Part shown: positions 23,174-36,779 of the stretch, piece by piece | Layout of the letters: every line of letters begins with the position of its first letter | Position numbering within the stretch: the stretch's first letter is position 1 | Origin: Lithospermum erythrorhizon | Lineage: Eukaryota; Streptophyta; Magnoliopsida; Boraginales; Boraginaceae | Reading direction: 5' to 3' | Length of the DNA stretch: 64,000 nt | Assembly (NCBI GenBank): GCA_019722365.1 | Contig: JADFUC010001680.1 | Span: 496,001 to 560,000, forward strand | Position numbers and translations under genes: made by a program | The notes under the pieces: generated by a model | What the model saw: the letters and a program-made list of their open reading frames with translations, nothing else | Database searches by the model: none | What the model was told of the DNA's origin: nothing

Positions 23174-25962
23174 ATGGAGTTAGGAGAAGTTGGTTTGGAG
23201 GGTGGGGGTGGTTTAGTGCTTTCTTCAGACATTGAAGAATCAACAATTTCTTCTTCAAATGCAGAAACGAATAAGCAAAAGTTGTGTGGATCTGGTTTTC
23301 TTAAGCAGGAAAGGTCAGGTGATAATAATCAAGAAGAGTGGAGGGGGTTTAAAATGTCAAGAACTGATGATGATGTTTCTGCTGCTACCAAAACAATGCA
23401 GAAAAATTCCTTATTATTTGATGGGCACCAACAAATGCTAAGCTTTTCTGCTCCCAACTCTCAAGCACAAACAATTCCTTACTATTTATCAAATGCTTAT
23501 GGTACTAGGATACCAGGTAGTTACTAAAGCTCCAATCTTTTTTCAAGAATTTTGGGAATGTAGTGAAAAAATTATGTTTTTGGTGCTAGTGAGTAAAGGG
23601 TACCTTTGAATATACATGAGTTGAGTTTTGGTTGATGAAGTCTGAATATTAAATTTGTAAAGATCACATTTTGTTATTGCAGTGTTTACTCTTAATATTT
23701 TAAGTTCAGTTTGGTGTGTGGAAGTTTTTATGTTTTGTTTTTAATATTGTCAAAAGTCAAGAAATATGTCTTCTTTCTGCTGATTGGATTTTAAACTAAA
23801 CTTATTTGTTTCTGATGTTTTCCTTCAAAGTTGTATTCAGAATTACTAATACTTCCCTATTTTTGTAGCCCCCATAAATGTTTTTAGTACTTCAATCATG
23901 GTCCTGCCTATAATATGATTTTATCCTTAACTTTATTACACTAAGAATCAGAAATTATCTAAATCATTTAATATTTTGATGTAATTTTATACCACAAGTC
24001 CTTTAATATTTTCCCTTTAGGCTATGGAAACGGAGGCTTGAATGGTGGATACACTCATGAGATGGTTTCTGGGATAAGAGGTCCCTTCACTCCCTCTCAG
24101 TGGATGGAATTGGAACACCAGGCCTTGATTTATAAGTACATATCAGCCAATGTTCCCATTCCTTCTTATCTGCTTAATCCTATCAGGAAGGCTCTTGACT
24201 CTGCTGGTTTCTCGAGCATTCTAGGCCTCAGATCGAATGCCTGTAAGTCTACTTCTTTTCATGGCTTTAAGTCGGCACCTTTTTAATCTTGACCATAATT
24301 TTAACATTAACATGTCCCAACGCTGACAGCCTTTACCAAGGTAGGAGGGGGGTGGTGGATTGTATGTAACCTCAAAATTATTAATCTTGAGCATCATTGC
24401 ATACTTATGATTTGATCCAGGTATAATTTATTAGTTGCATTGCCTTCATAGTTAACTGAAAATCCATATTGAGATTATTAATTTTTTGATTTAGTGACTT
24501 AGCATGGTATTTGAATTATGCATGGTATTTCAATTATCCATATATCCGTTAGTAAATATATTTTGGAAATAGACAATCCGTTTATTAAGCAGTGATTGAA
24601 TTGTATGTATCCTTAGTGAGATGGGGGGCTTTCGGTTTGGGATTCACCAACAACTCTGACCCTGAGCCAGGAAGGTGTCGAAGGACAGATGGGAAGAAGT
24701 GGAGGTGCTCAAGAGATGCAGTTACGGATCAGAAGTACTGTGAGCGGCATATCAACAGAGGTCGTCATCGTTCAAGAAAGCCTGTGGAAGGCCAACCTGG
24801 CCATTCCGTCCCCAGAACTAGCAATGGCACAACTAAGCTGCCATTAGGTTCTACCGTATCAGCTACAGTGGCCCCGAGTGGTGGCGCATCCAACACTTCA
24901 GGCCTTGCCTGCCACCAAACCAATAGCTTACTGCCTGGTGGAATAAATACTTCTTCCACATCCCCTCCATTTGACAGGTAGACCTCTAAGGAGGCTTAAA
25001 CAATTGTTTACTAAAATAAATGGTGTTCAATGTATTTTCTGTGCCTGAATAATTTTATCGGCTTTCTAATATAGTTCAGTATTTAGAAATGCATGACTCC
25101 TGATGTTGTAATATAGTGATTGAAAAATGGTTGAGTTTCTTATCACAGCATGCGATTTCCTCGTCTTATTTTGATGTTCAGTAGGAATTCACTGGTCAGT
25201 GAAAATAAGGGTAAAAAATTTGAGGATACAACAAACTTCTCTATGCGATATCCACCAATGATCCTCAAACATCACTACCTCCCTGCTAAACAGCAGAATC
25301 CAAGTGAAGAAACTCTTCGGACGGAATTCGGATTGGTCTGCTCTGACTCTTTATTGAACCCTCTAAACAAGAGCTCCGCACTAATAAATTCCAGAAGCTA
25401 TGACGCTCCCGAAGATCTCAAGAGTGGTGGTACTGGTGACAAATTGCAGAATCAGCTTCATCCATTCATGAATGACTGGCCTAAAACAAGGTCGGATAGC
25501 TCCACTATTTCTTGGTCCAATATGGACGTGCACTCGGACAGGACTCAACTTTCCATTTCTATCCCAGTGGCCACAGATTACATGTCTACCACATCATCTC
25601 TGAACAACGAAAAACTAGGAAGTTTTCCTCTCAGGCTGTTTTCAGAACTTGAGGCAACTAGTATAGGATTAGGGGCAGGATCTGTTGATGAACAGAAAAC
25701 TCGAAGAGCAAATTGGACTCCAGGTTCCTGGCAAACACCAGTTGGTGGACCTCTTGGTGAGGTACTGCATAGCACTTCTGATCTCAACCTCATGACATAT
25801 AGCTCGAATAGAAGCCCTCTGATGGCATTCTCGCCTACAGGAGTCTTACTGAAGGCTGCATTTGGTTCTGTTTCCAATAGCAGTGGTGGAAGCAGTCCAA
25901 GAACGGCTAGTCTTTGCAATAAATTTCTTGGATCTTCACTCCATAATTCAACCAGCCTCTAA
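23174..25962 (+). CDS. GRF: growth-regulating factor (GRF) transcription factor
   Basis: Four exons, 23174-23516, 24021-24242, 24617-24977 and 25149-25962, all with GT-AG introns and continuous phase, encode 579 residues. The QLQ domain is at residues 136-171 ([19 protein letters not shown]) and binds GIF co-activators. The WRC domain is at about 204-246 with the C-x9-C-x10-C-x2-H zinc pattern (C209, C219, C230, H233) and a basic nuclear-localisation stretch; it binds DNA. C-terminal motifs of the GRF1/GRF2-type group follow: PFMNDWP (413-420), [10 protein letters not shown] (441-450) and GGPLGE (508-513). GRFs act in the nucleus to promote cell proliferation in leaves and other organs. A miR396 site lies in exon 3. 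The length agrees with the longer Arabidopsis members. No disabling change was seen. Identity is certain at family level; the exact paralogue is not assigned. Confidence 0.96.
24769..24789 (+). promoter_or_regulatory. miR396 target site in GRF exon 3
   Basis: The 21 bases encoding RSRKPVE at the end of the WRC domain (CGTTCAAGAAAG then CCTGTGGAA) are the form conserved in miR396-regulated GRFs, with the usual single-base bulge relative to miR396 in the middle. Known biology: miR396 rises in older tissue and cuts GRF mRNA, limiting cell proliferation. Pairing is seen in the sequence; regulation here is inferred. Confidence 0.93.
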
Positions 25963-27605
25963 GTGCTTTCGACACGTAGGTCGAGAAGGCAGTATGAAAT
26001 GCCGGAAGAGTTGAAGCGTTCTGTTCTAATGATAAACGGTAGAGTGATTAATCTTGTTCTTCAGTATCCGTTAAATTTCTTTGTGATTGTTAAATCTTCG
26101 AGTATTCATAGTTTCACTTGGTTGTCATAAGCTTGAGTTTGCCTTCTTCTCAAGTACTTAGTAGATGATTCCAGTTGTGGGACTTGAATTTTGAAACATT
26201 TCTCCACTCTTTGGGATCTTGTTAGGTTGTTGTATCATAAATTTAAGATGTGGTACGCTAGGACAACTTTGAGATGTCTTACATGATATCAAGATTCATT
26301 TGATACTAGTTTTTCCCTTTCTTTTTGACAAGTAGATCATTTCATACTACTATGTTATTACTTGTATATCTTTTATATCAATTTGAAAAATCACCAAGAC
26401 AAGGTTAGGCAGTAGCAGCAATATTCTTTGATGTACACATTCTAATGTTAACACATAATATGTATTACTAGTTACTACAAATTAATAAGTAACCCAATAC
26501 CGAACCCTCAAGACAATATTAGATTTTACGAACTGGTCCAATAAATCAACACGGGTCGTTTCATTTTGTTAGTAACTAGTTTTATTTCTTCTTAAAACTG
26601 GATTTATTATCTTAATTCTCAAAGTGGTATTATATAGTTTATGCAGTATTATTTATTGTGATGTAGGAGAATTATTTATAGAATCAAACATGATCTTGGG
26701 TAGTAGTGTCAATCGCTTTCCGAGCGGACCATTTCAATATGATTGTAGCGTAGCCATTTGCCAAGATGGTGAATTATTTTGAGCTAAAAGTGGTCCACTC
26801 CATGTTCTCTTGGTGACTGACAATTCTTTTGGGACAAGTTGAAGACTCCTCTTCCGTAACAGATTTAAGGCATTGTCTCAAAAACTCAAACATAAACAAT
26901 TAATGGATTTTCTATTTTGTTTCACCGACTCTTGCGGCCTTCACGAGAACCTTCACCTTAATTTTAATACGGTATATGAATGACTACCTATTTCAGAGTG
27001 TAATCATCGAGTGGAGTGAGATCGAATAGTTGGTAGCCTTGTCTATGTGATAATAGCAATATTGTTTCCAGATTAACTTAAGTGTAAAGTGTAAATACTA
27101 TGTACTATTTTACAATAAATAAAAAGTCTAGGTAATATACCATTTGATAAGAAGTTTGAATGCAAATTTGGCTTTGGTGTAAGAAAAAGTTAAATTTAAT
27201 TTAGAGAAAACACCCTAAAACTCACTAGAAGCATAGATTTATGCCAAAAACATTGTGGTTTAATCTGTTTAACAAAAGTAGACACGGCGCATGGATCACA
27301 TGAAAATGGACTAAAAACACAAGTTGAGCTCACTTGTTAAACTCCACAACCCTCTAATCATTTCATAACCTAAACCCGAAAAATTTTAAAATCCGAAATC
27401 TGATTATAAGTTTTACCAATATTTATTATATTAACTTGTTTACAATAGTTCAATTTTTTTTTTTAATTATATTGTATTAATAATTTTAAGTTCCCTACCT
27501 TATTTCATTATATATATTTATCATATATTAAATAAATAATATTAAATAGAAAATAATGAATTAATTAAATTATAAATATATAGAATAAATATATCATAAA
27601 TGATG
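25963..27605. other. GRF 3' region and intergenic DNA
   Basis: The 3'UTR of the GRF presumably occupies the first few hundred bases; no single poly(A) signal stands out. The remainder is AT-rich without a supported gene. It leads into the microsatellite. Confidence 0.5.
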
Positions 27606-28408
<803 letters not shown>

Positions 28409-28554
28409 CGGGAGAAGCTCCCTACCAATGGAAGTTGATAAATTGAGAATTTTAACTTAAAAATTTGTTAAGGATTTTGATAAGATCTTAATTTATTCAG
28501 TCCTTAAAATATTTAGTTAATTTAAGTACCACATATTAAATTTGATAATAACAA

Positions 28555-29900
28555 ATTACAATTAAGAGTCACTAATCCTTATTTTGATAATAACAAATTA
28601 CAATTAAGTACTAACAATTGTTTAAGTGACTTCTACAGTGCGCTTTTTAATTGGCATTTTGGCACAAGAATCAGTCAAGACAACGCCAGAAAGGCCTAAG
28701 TCTTTATGCGATCTTAAGACTAGAAGAATTCTCACGATGAAATTACTTAGTTTGATTAGAGAGATGTTTAAAAATGGTAAATCTTTTTAAATTGCTTGTT
28801 CGATTTTCTCTTGAATCGTTTGTATAAACTTTATCTTGATTGATCCGCATTTGAACTTCTACTGAATCGAGTTAAAATGACTTTGGGTCATCTTAGTATA
28901 TTTTAATAAGCATCAAAGTTGTGGATCAAACTAGAAAAATTGTTATATTACAACTGAAAATCGATGTGAGCCGATCGTGGCCGATTGCTTTCCGTGAGAA
29001 ATTATGGAAAAAATCGGGTTAAGCAACCAGCCTCTAGCAAAACATCGTCTCAAACTTTAGCCGCTTTTGAAAGTAATCATCAGATTTGGACCTCAGAGGA
29101 GCCGACATACAGAGCCGATCAGGGTACTTCTATCGGGGGGTTTTGTTCCCTATAAAAACATTTCATCACTTATCAAAAACTTAACTTTTACAAATCAAAT
29201 TCTTCAATCACTCATTGTCTTGAAAGAAAAGTCAATCTCTCTTAATCATACTCTAAGTGCAACAGTCTGTGAGGGATTTCATTATAGCTTATATTTTGTT
29301 CTAACTCTTTATTCATCCATTTAGTGGATTCAATTACAAAGAGTTCTTTGAGAAATGGCTTATTAGTTGTAACTAGTTGCTTCTAAAGCGCATTTCAGGA
29401 AGCGTTGTTTTAGGTTGTGTCAATTATGAACGCCTCGGTGGTTATCTCGAGGTTGCTTCGAGGAGTTTCTAGTGATTGCTTAGGAGGCGCAATTTCAGTG
29501 TCTATGGACAAGGGAGGTGTATTTGAGTTGCTTGCTTGTACGCCATGAGCGTGAACTCCGAAAACAATACATGCAGGTTACTTTTCCAAATCCAAAGGTC
29601 GGAGTGCCCAAGTCGAGCATTGGCCTGGGCTGTCATATCAAGATATCTTCTCTAACCCTACACTATTTACTTATTGTCAATTTATATAATTGTTATATAG
29701 AATTGATTATAGGTTGATTGCGTATGTAATTGTATAATTGTGTGAATCGGGTTATAAGGTTTAAGTTAACTGGGGAATAGTTTATTGGCGCTATTAAATA
29801 GGTTAATCTTAACCTGCTCACTAGCTTAAAATCTAGTGTGTTTCAACTTTATACCTATCCTAATTCACCCCCCTCTCTTAGGATTGCATATAGTCTAACA
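28555..29900 (+). repeat. 5' LTR of element D
   Basis: Aligns with 38646-39887 from AAGAGTCACTAATCC to GGATTGCATATAGTCTAACA. The expected first bases (TGTTGACAT in the 3' copy) are replaced by text that duplicates an internal LTR phrase (TTTGATAATAACAAATTACAATTAAG at 28541 and again at 28583), so the true left edge is uncertain by some tens of bases. Confidence 0.85.
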
Positions 29901-29901
29901 A

Positions 29902-29914
29902 GGGTACCAGAGCG
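29902..29914 (+). other. primer binding site of element D
   Basis: GGGTACCAGAGCG directly follows the LTR end, close to TGGTACCAGAGC, the initiator tRNA-Met site used by many copia elements. Confidence 0.7.
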
Positions 29915-30068
29915 AAGTTTCTATAATGGTTTAACATCTCGTGAGCGATCACAAGCGATTGTCTAAGAGAAGCGTTTGTCCGTTAGCCTGGGATCTCCTT
30001 ATTTTATGTAGTGATTATGATTATTAGAGTAGTTAAAATAAGATTTTCAAATAATGTGATTATGCTTT

Positions 30069-31140
30069 ATGGCTTATCAAGGGGAAGAGGTTCCTCTGCT
30101 CCTAAAAAGCGATTTACACTTTACTAGGTGCTGAGGAAGAAAAAATATTCCGGGAACAAAAGATATTTCCGAAAACAATAGTGATGAAGTCAGGAAAGAA
30201 AAACTCGAGTATAATGCTAGATTGAGGGAGGCATCGGAAAGGCAAAGGGATGTTATTGTTCAAGAAGACATTACGAACTTTTGGAATTTGAGTGAAAGTG
30301 ATAGGAGAAACCTATCATTAAATGCTAAAGCTAAAAATCTTCTTCACAATGCTCTTAGCTTGGATGAGTATGGAAGAGTCAAATCATACAAAATCGCCAA
30401 GGAAGTTTGGGATTATCTTGAATTGACTTATGTCGGAACATCAAAAGTTAAACATACCAAAATTCGACTTGTCACAATGGAATATGAAGCATTTGAAATG
30501 AAACAAGGTGAATCAATCAAGGACATGCAAAAGAGATTGAATTGATTGTAAATAATCTTAAGGACTGAGAAACTATGTTGTACTTCTTCTGAGTCCGTCA
30601 TCGATGATTTCAACAACAAAGTTTGTGCCATTGAAGAAACTAATAATGTTAGTAAAATTCCTACAAATGAGCCTACGGGAAATTCACTGGCTAATTTTAA
30701 ACGTATGCTGGCAAATAAACAAGGAAAAGAAAGAAGGCAAATCAAATCGCACTAACTCTGCTCTTAAATCAACGAAATACTTTTATAAATCTCCTTTGGA
30801 AGACGAAGACGATAAGGATGATGAAATTGCTATGATGACTAAACAATTCAATAAATATTTGAAGTTCAAGAAAATAGAGGAGAATTCCTTCCCAAATTCG
30901 GAAATGCAAGAAATGAAGGGCATGAGAGGAGGAATTCCGAAGGAAACCCAATATATCCTAGAAATGAAGGATACAAAAGGAGGAACTCCCAAGGGAATCC
31001 AACCTATGCAAGAAATGAAGGATACGAGAAGAGAAACCTACATGGGAACCCAACCTCCACTCTAAAGTTATTTAACGCAAAGAACCGGTCATGTAAGCAA
31101 GATCGAATGTCCAACGAGAGAAGTTAAGTAAGCTCTTTCC
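30069..31140 (+). pseudogene. gag of element D
   Basis: A Gag-like frame begins near the ATG at 30069. The clearest part, 30222-30545, reads LSLNAKAKNLLHNALSLDEY, then AKEVWDYLELTYVGTSKVK, the UBN2-type Gag core of SIRE elements. Downstream (30604-31068) is a charged segment with a short amino-acid repeat (QEMKDT/LEMKDTKGGTPKG), then broken frames. Gag forms the particle that packages element RNA. Frameshifts disrupt it. Confidence 0.8.
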
Positions 31141-32300
31141 AAAGCGCATACTACATGCTACTTGGGATGATGAACCCAGGAGGGAGCTTTTGAAGCTCTA
31201 AGGAGGTGAAGTAGCACATGTGGTTTGTCTCATACCCAAGAAAGCCAGTATTCTTATCCGTCCTTTGTACAATTTTTATGGAGAAGATGTTGATGAGGAA
31301 AACTTATGGTGCCTTACGATTCCATTTGGTAAATTTTTTGGGAATTCTTTTATAAAGAAAACAAAGAATTGATCTTGAGCAACAAGATTTTAGAAGCAAA
31401 GAAAAATCGATACTTGAAACAGTTTCAAGCTTTAACGATCCATGCCAATAGAGTTGATTTCATGAAACAAGAAAACTTGACTTTGAAAAATAAACTTGAA
31501 GATTTGAAACTTGAAAATGAAACAATTTCTAAAGATCTCAACAAGTTTTCAAAAGGAAAAAGGAAAAAGTACTTTGGATGAAATCCTAGCTCAAAAAATT
31601 TCCTTTAATAAAAGTGGAATTAGATATGATAATTGCTATCCTTCAAACAAAAACAATGCCTCTTCCTCTTCCTCTTATAAAGCTCCAAAATTTGTTGCAC
31701 AATCATTAAAAGCTTGTCCTCCCTCCAAGTTAACATTCTTTCAAAAGATTCTCTTAACAAAAAAAATCAAATGGATCAAGAAAAGCTTTAAAAAACTAAA
31801 GTTCCAAAGTCCAATGCACATTTTGTGAGCATCAACCACTCAATTCGCTTTTGTCCACTGCATTTTGTGATTGGGAACCTTGATTCTTTTAGAAAAAATA
31901 TCTAAGTGGTTGGTTAAAATCCCCATTGAGCAAGCTAATGTAAAGGACCCAAGATAAATTGGGTACCTAGTGTGAACTATTGATTTACTTGTAGGAAAAG
32001 ACTCATGGATCCCAAAGCGGCAAAATGTTTTGACTGTGGATATGGATGTTCAAGTGACATGTCTGTGACAAGTCTCTATTTCTAAAGTTTGGAAACAAGG
32101 CTCTTGGGAACGTGACATTCGGGAACAATGAGCAAAGCAAAAATCATTGGGCAAGGTCGGATTGGAAAAGTCAATTCAATAAAGATCAAAGACGCTCTCT
32201 TGCTGCAAAAGACTTGAAATTTTATTTATCGAAAGGAAATAAATTAGAAAAATGAATCAAGGTTCCTTTAAACATCATAAGTCTAGTTATTACTCATTGT
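31141..32300 (+). pseudogene. gag C-terminus and protease of element D
   Basis: Segment 31369-31581 is a coiled-coil-like stretch (LKNKLEDLKLENETISKDLN), usual for the C-terminal part of SIRE Gag. After 31990, protease-region phrases appear in alternating frames: FGNN, then KIIGQGRIGKVNSIKIKDAL. The protease active-site DSG is not legible. Heavily frameshifted. Confidence 0.6.
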
Positions 32301-32329
32301 CCCACATCACTTATCGTATATGCTTTTAA

Positions 32330-33089
32330 AGATAATGTGTATTATTTGAACTTTAAATGAGTATGTATGACTCAGAATATATTTGTACGCACGCTCTCAT
32401 ATCGAAGGCCGATACTTGGCATAGAAGACTTGGTCATGCTAGCATTGAACTATTATCTAAATTGTGCAAAAATGATCATGTTAGAGGTTTACCAAAATTG
32501 AACTTTGTGAAGAAAACTTTATGTGATGCTTGTCAACCTGCAACAACATAACCTCATTCAAATCATAATCGCATATCCACCAATAATTTACTTGAATTGT
32601 TGCATGGATCTTTGGAAACATTGTGTTCAAAGTATGTATATAAGTTATTGTTGACGGATGATATACTTGATCATCCTACTTGAAAATAAAAGGACAAGCA
32701 TTTAGCTTTGTTGCTGCGTAGAAGTAAAAATGAAAAAGGCATATGTATCAAGGCCATTCGAAGTGACCATGGTGGAGAATTTTAGAATGTTCTCGTGGGA
32801 GTATCGCAATGAACATGGTATACAACATACATCCTCTCCTCGCCTCCGAGGACTCGCAATAAACGCGCGCAGAAAGAAAAATAGAACCATTCAAGAAATG
32901 GAAAAAACCATGTTGAATGAGCACAACTTGCCAAAGTATTTTTGGGTCCATGCGGTGGACAAGGCGTGACATGTGTTAAATAGAGTTTTTCTAAGGCCAC
33001 TAGTGAACAAAACGCCATATGAAATGTGGAATGGAAATACACCAAACATCTCCTACTTCAAAGTTTTCGGATGCAAATGCTATATTCTC
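32330..33089 (+). pseudogene. integrase of element D, first part
   Basis: Segment 32357-32551 carries the pre-integrase motif DTWHRRLGHASIELLSKL, with the CDAC cysteines following. Segment 32730-33089 reads through an integrase C-terminal part (NEHNLPKYFWVHAVDKA, then FKVFGCKCYIL). The central catalytic stretch is scrambled by frameshifts. Reading stops at 33089, where a solo LTR interrupts, and resumes at 34291. Confidence 0.8.
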
Positions 33090-34295
33090 TGTTGATCCAC
33101 GGATCTTCAGACTCTACGTTTCGAAGATAACAAATTACCTCCTCGATACTAATATCTTTTCATATTTTTAGTAGTGCGATCGATGTAAATCGCGGGGCTT
33201 AATTTTTGTCAAAGGATCAGGGCGTCGCTTTGGAAGAGTCAAGACTTCAGTTTCTTTTTATTAGGCATTATGTAAGAAATCTCTATACTAAACTTGTTTT
33301 ATGTTAGCAATTAAGAATGCAAGTTTTAATATGAATTGAATATTTAAAAAGTTTTGAAAACAACGCAGGTCAACTTGATTAACTGAATTAAGCCAAATTA
33401 GACCCATTATGACTGCTGCATAACGGGTTGAATTCACACTTAATTAAAGGTCAAAATTAGGTTTAAAACACATTTTTTCTGGGCTGCGAGTTAATCCCGT
33501 AGCTGACTAAGCGTCGGGAATTGCGGTAGTCCAACCTTGTCCCGGTCCCATCACTTTCGAGACAGAGGGCCGGGACACGGTTGACTTGCACTCTCTCCCG
33601 ACCTAGGGTCCCGAATCTCAGGTTTTCCGACGATTTTTTCAATCCTATGTGCCGCCATGTACCTACCTTTTTACCAACTTTGCATGATTTCGAGGCAATA
33701 TTTTCATACTTTTCAAAGCAAAAGCATTCTTAATCTCTTCATAACTTGATATTAGAGATTCTTGTTAGCTTGTTTGTTCACATTCATTTACTATTATATT
33801 AGTTGTTGAAATCCTGGTAAGGATTGGTTCTAATCGGGAGATTAAGAGATCGAAATCCTAAAAAGTCAAGCTTGGGTTTCTAGCTAGGTCAAGTATGAGA
33901 GATTCACCATATTTTGTGAAGTTGTTTGTGTGTACGAACTCGAAGTTTTTCTCTCCATATTCATAGTGGGCGACAGTTACCAACATCCTGTGGTGTCGAA
34001 ACCGACTCGGGCCGGTTAATTCAGAAATCGAAGTCATAAAATACCGAGTCATTTCTTTCCCTTGCTATTCATTTTATATACTGTATCTTGACTATATTGT
34101 TATTTTTCGTTTTGCCGCAATTTACATTATAATTGTTTGTCATTTTATTATTCTCATTTGTGTGGGGTAATTTAATTAATCCGAAATTAGATTGCTATAA
34201 TTTGTAATTCAATCTTAAAACCCGAAAAATAAAAAAGATAGTATAATCCTTATTCACCTTCCCTTCTAAGGATAGTATTCCGCTTTAACATTCTC
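33085..34295 (+). mobile_element. solo LTR with 5-bp target duplication
   Basis: The insert 33090-34290 (1,201 bp) starts TGTTGATCC and ends CTTTAACA. It is flanked by TTCTC at 33085-33089 and TTCTC at 34291-34295, and it breaks the integrase reading phrase exactly there (CKCYIL before, LNTKDKLGKFDSKSNEG after). No internal coding region is present, so it is one LTR left by LTR-LTR recombination. Its right end (CCTTATTCACC...CTAAGGATAGTATT...TTTAACA) resembles that of element D's LTR, so it belongs to the same broad lineage, in the same orientation, but a different family. Confidence 0.92.
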
Positions 34296-34780
34296 AACAC
34301 CAAAGACAAGTTGGGTAAGTTTGACTCTAAGTCAAACGAAGGTATCTTTCTTGGCTATTCTAAACATAGTAGGGCTTATGTTATCTATAATAAAAAAGAT
34401 CGTACTATACAAGAGTCTATTCATGTTTCCTTTGATGAGACTAATCCCTTTACTAAAAAGATTGTTGAGAATGATGATGAGCATGTAGGTTCTAGTGTTC
34501 CATCTAGAGAGGCATCCGAACCTCAAGAGAGCTTAAATGTTAATCCACCTCATCGGTAAAAAGAAGCGTCAATAACAACAAAATTGAGTAAGGAAAATAT
34601 CGAAAGCTCAAGAAAATAAAGACAAACGAGCTCAAGATAATAATGACTACTTGCATGGTAGAACTCATGAGGATCTTCCTACGGAGTGGAAACAAGCTAG
34701 AAATCATCATCCTACTGAAAGCAAATTATTGGTGATCCATCAAAGGGGGTAACCACTCGATCCTTTATGGTAACCACTGA
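34291..34780 (+). pseudogene. integrase of element D, C-terminal part
   Basis: Resumes the frame cut by the solo LTR: DKLGKFDSKSNEGIFLGYS, then SRAYVIYNKKDRTIQESIHV. This is the conserved copia integrase C-terminal (GKFD...GIFLGYS) region leading to the integrase-RT linker. Stops follow after 34560. Confidence 0.85.
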
Positions 34781-35730
34781 TCCTTAGTAGAAACTTTTGT
34801 TTATCCTTAAATATCAAATAAGCCTTTTAGTTGATCCGAAATGGGTTATGTCTATGCAAAAGGAACTCAACAATTTGAAAGAAATAAATGTGTCATTTGG
34901 TTGAAAGACTATATTCACCTTTAGCCATCGATACTGATGGGTTTTTTAGAAATAAGCTTCGAATGAACTGTGAGAAATCCTTTTTAAACAAAAAGTCGGT
35001 TGGTTGTTCAAGGATATAATCAAGTTGCCGGCATTGATGTTGAAACTTTTCAGACCGGTAGCTAAACTTGAATCCATTAGAGACTCTTCCTAGCTTTTGC
35101 TAGCTACACGAACTTCAAACTTATCAAACGGATGTAAAAAAGTACCCTTTAAATGGTTTCTGTATAGTTAAGTCTTTGATGAACAACCACCGGCTTTGAA
35201 AATCTAAAATTTCCTAAGCATGTTTACAACCAGACAAAGCCTTGTATGTGGAGTAAACAAGAACCTAGGGCTCAAGCAGAGAGATTGCTCACATCTAATT
35301 GCAAATGATTTTTAAAAAGGAAAGGTCGGCTCTATCTTATTCCATGAAACCAAAGGTAAATATATCATTGTAGTACAAATTTATGTTGATGATATTATAT
35401 TTGGTGCTAGTAATGAAAGTTTATGCAAGGAGTTTTCTACCATGATCACTAATGAGTTTGAAATGAGCATAATGGGAGAGTTAAATTTCTTCTTGGGCTT
35501 ACAAGTGAAGCAATTGGAAGATGGAATCTTCGTAAACCAGAGAAAGTTTACCAAGGAGCTCCTCAAGAAGTATGGAATGGTAGATGTAAAAGAGCCGAGC
35601 ACTCCAATGGCAACCGCTACCAAGGTTGCAGCACTATCAAGGCAAAATATAAATACTTCATATCGGGCGTATTTACTGAAGCTTACTCTATCTTACCACT
35701 TCTGCACCCGATATCATGTTTTCTCGTGAT
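34780..35730 (+). pseudogene. reverse transcriptase of element D
   Basis: RT phrases are readable across frames. Around 34990-35330 come the finger/palm phrases with several frameshifts. At 35378-35410 the catalytic YVDD is intact (QIYVDDIIFGASNES). From 35442 to 35640 runs MGELNFFLGLQVKQ and onward in one frame. RT copied element RNA to DNA; this copy has too many breaks to function. Confidence 0.85.
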
Positions 35731-36230
35731 TCTATGTGCTAGATTGCTGTGGTCCTGGGGCCAATCTAATGTTGAAAGAATGTTTAGGTACCTTCTGCTG
35801 TAGAATAAGGCCTGGGTATCCCATGGCAAGTATTTGACTTAATAGACTATTCTGTGATGGACACTTCATGCCAAGCACTCTAGATAGAAACACTAAATGA
35901 ACATGCCATTTTCTAGGACATAGCCTTATATTCTAAGCCCCTAGTAAGAAAACAAGAGTTACTATTAACCGCCATTTTAGCATGTAGCTATGTCATTGTA
36001 TTGCTCAAGTTCTTTGAGCGAACTAACTTTAAAGCGTGATTTTGGTGTTATAGTTGATCATGTGCCCATAAGATGCGATAATACTAGTGCTATCAACATC
36101 TCTAAGAATCCTATCCAACATTCAAGGACTAAACATATAGACCTTAGACATCATTTTATAAATGACCATGCTGTTAAAAGACGTTACACTGAGCTCAGAA
36201 GTACCAATAATCAAAACCTTTGTAGCGAGG
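35731..36230 (+). pseudogene. RNase H of element D
   Basis: PIRCDNTSAINISKNPIQHS followed by RTKHIDLRHHFINDHA (36066-36165) is the C-terminal half of the copia RNase H, with its conserved CDN and KHI motifs. The upstream half (35731-36000) is out of frame. It normally removes the RNA template during reverse transcription. Confidence 0.85.
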
Positions 36231-36779
36231 TTAGCTTCAAAGTGTACCAAGAGAAATCGGCATGTTTGACCCGCCTAGTGTATGAAACTTACTATCCCCA
36301 AGAGAATTGTCAGCTCGAGGACGATACCATATTTTGCCAAATTCTAAGAGAACTTTGCCGGGGCCGATCAAGTTTATGTGATTTATTGTCTGTATGCCAT
36401 GTGTCTAAATGCTAGCATGCTATGTGTTTCGAATTTTTACATTATGTAGCATGTTATATTGTTTGAGGGTCACAAGTGATTTGATGCTGGGCTCTAATTC
36501 CATCAATATGGGGTCAAATTACAATGGTTTAAAAGAAATTTGGGACAAAGATTTTCAATGAGTCGGGGAAAATTTAAATCGGGACAGTTGCCCCTCAGAC
36601 GTCGCTGTAGAGCCGATACGCAGTTTATTAAGGACGCTTACTTAATTTCTCGCTAAGTTTTTTTTAGAATATCTCGAGAGCAATCGCTCCCTCCGCAGGT
36701 CGAGCGAAGGAGCCGATTCTACGATAAATCGCCATCGACGCACCGACCCTTCCAGAGGCCGATCGACGACATTATAAAA

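Noticed and set aside
25578..25919. 113-codon frame antisense to GRF exon 4
   Set aside because: Fully overlaps a well-supported exon and has no recognisable motif.
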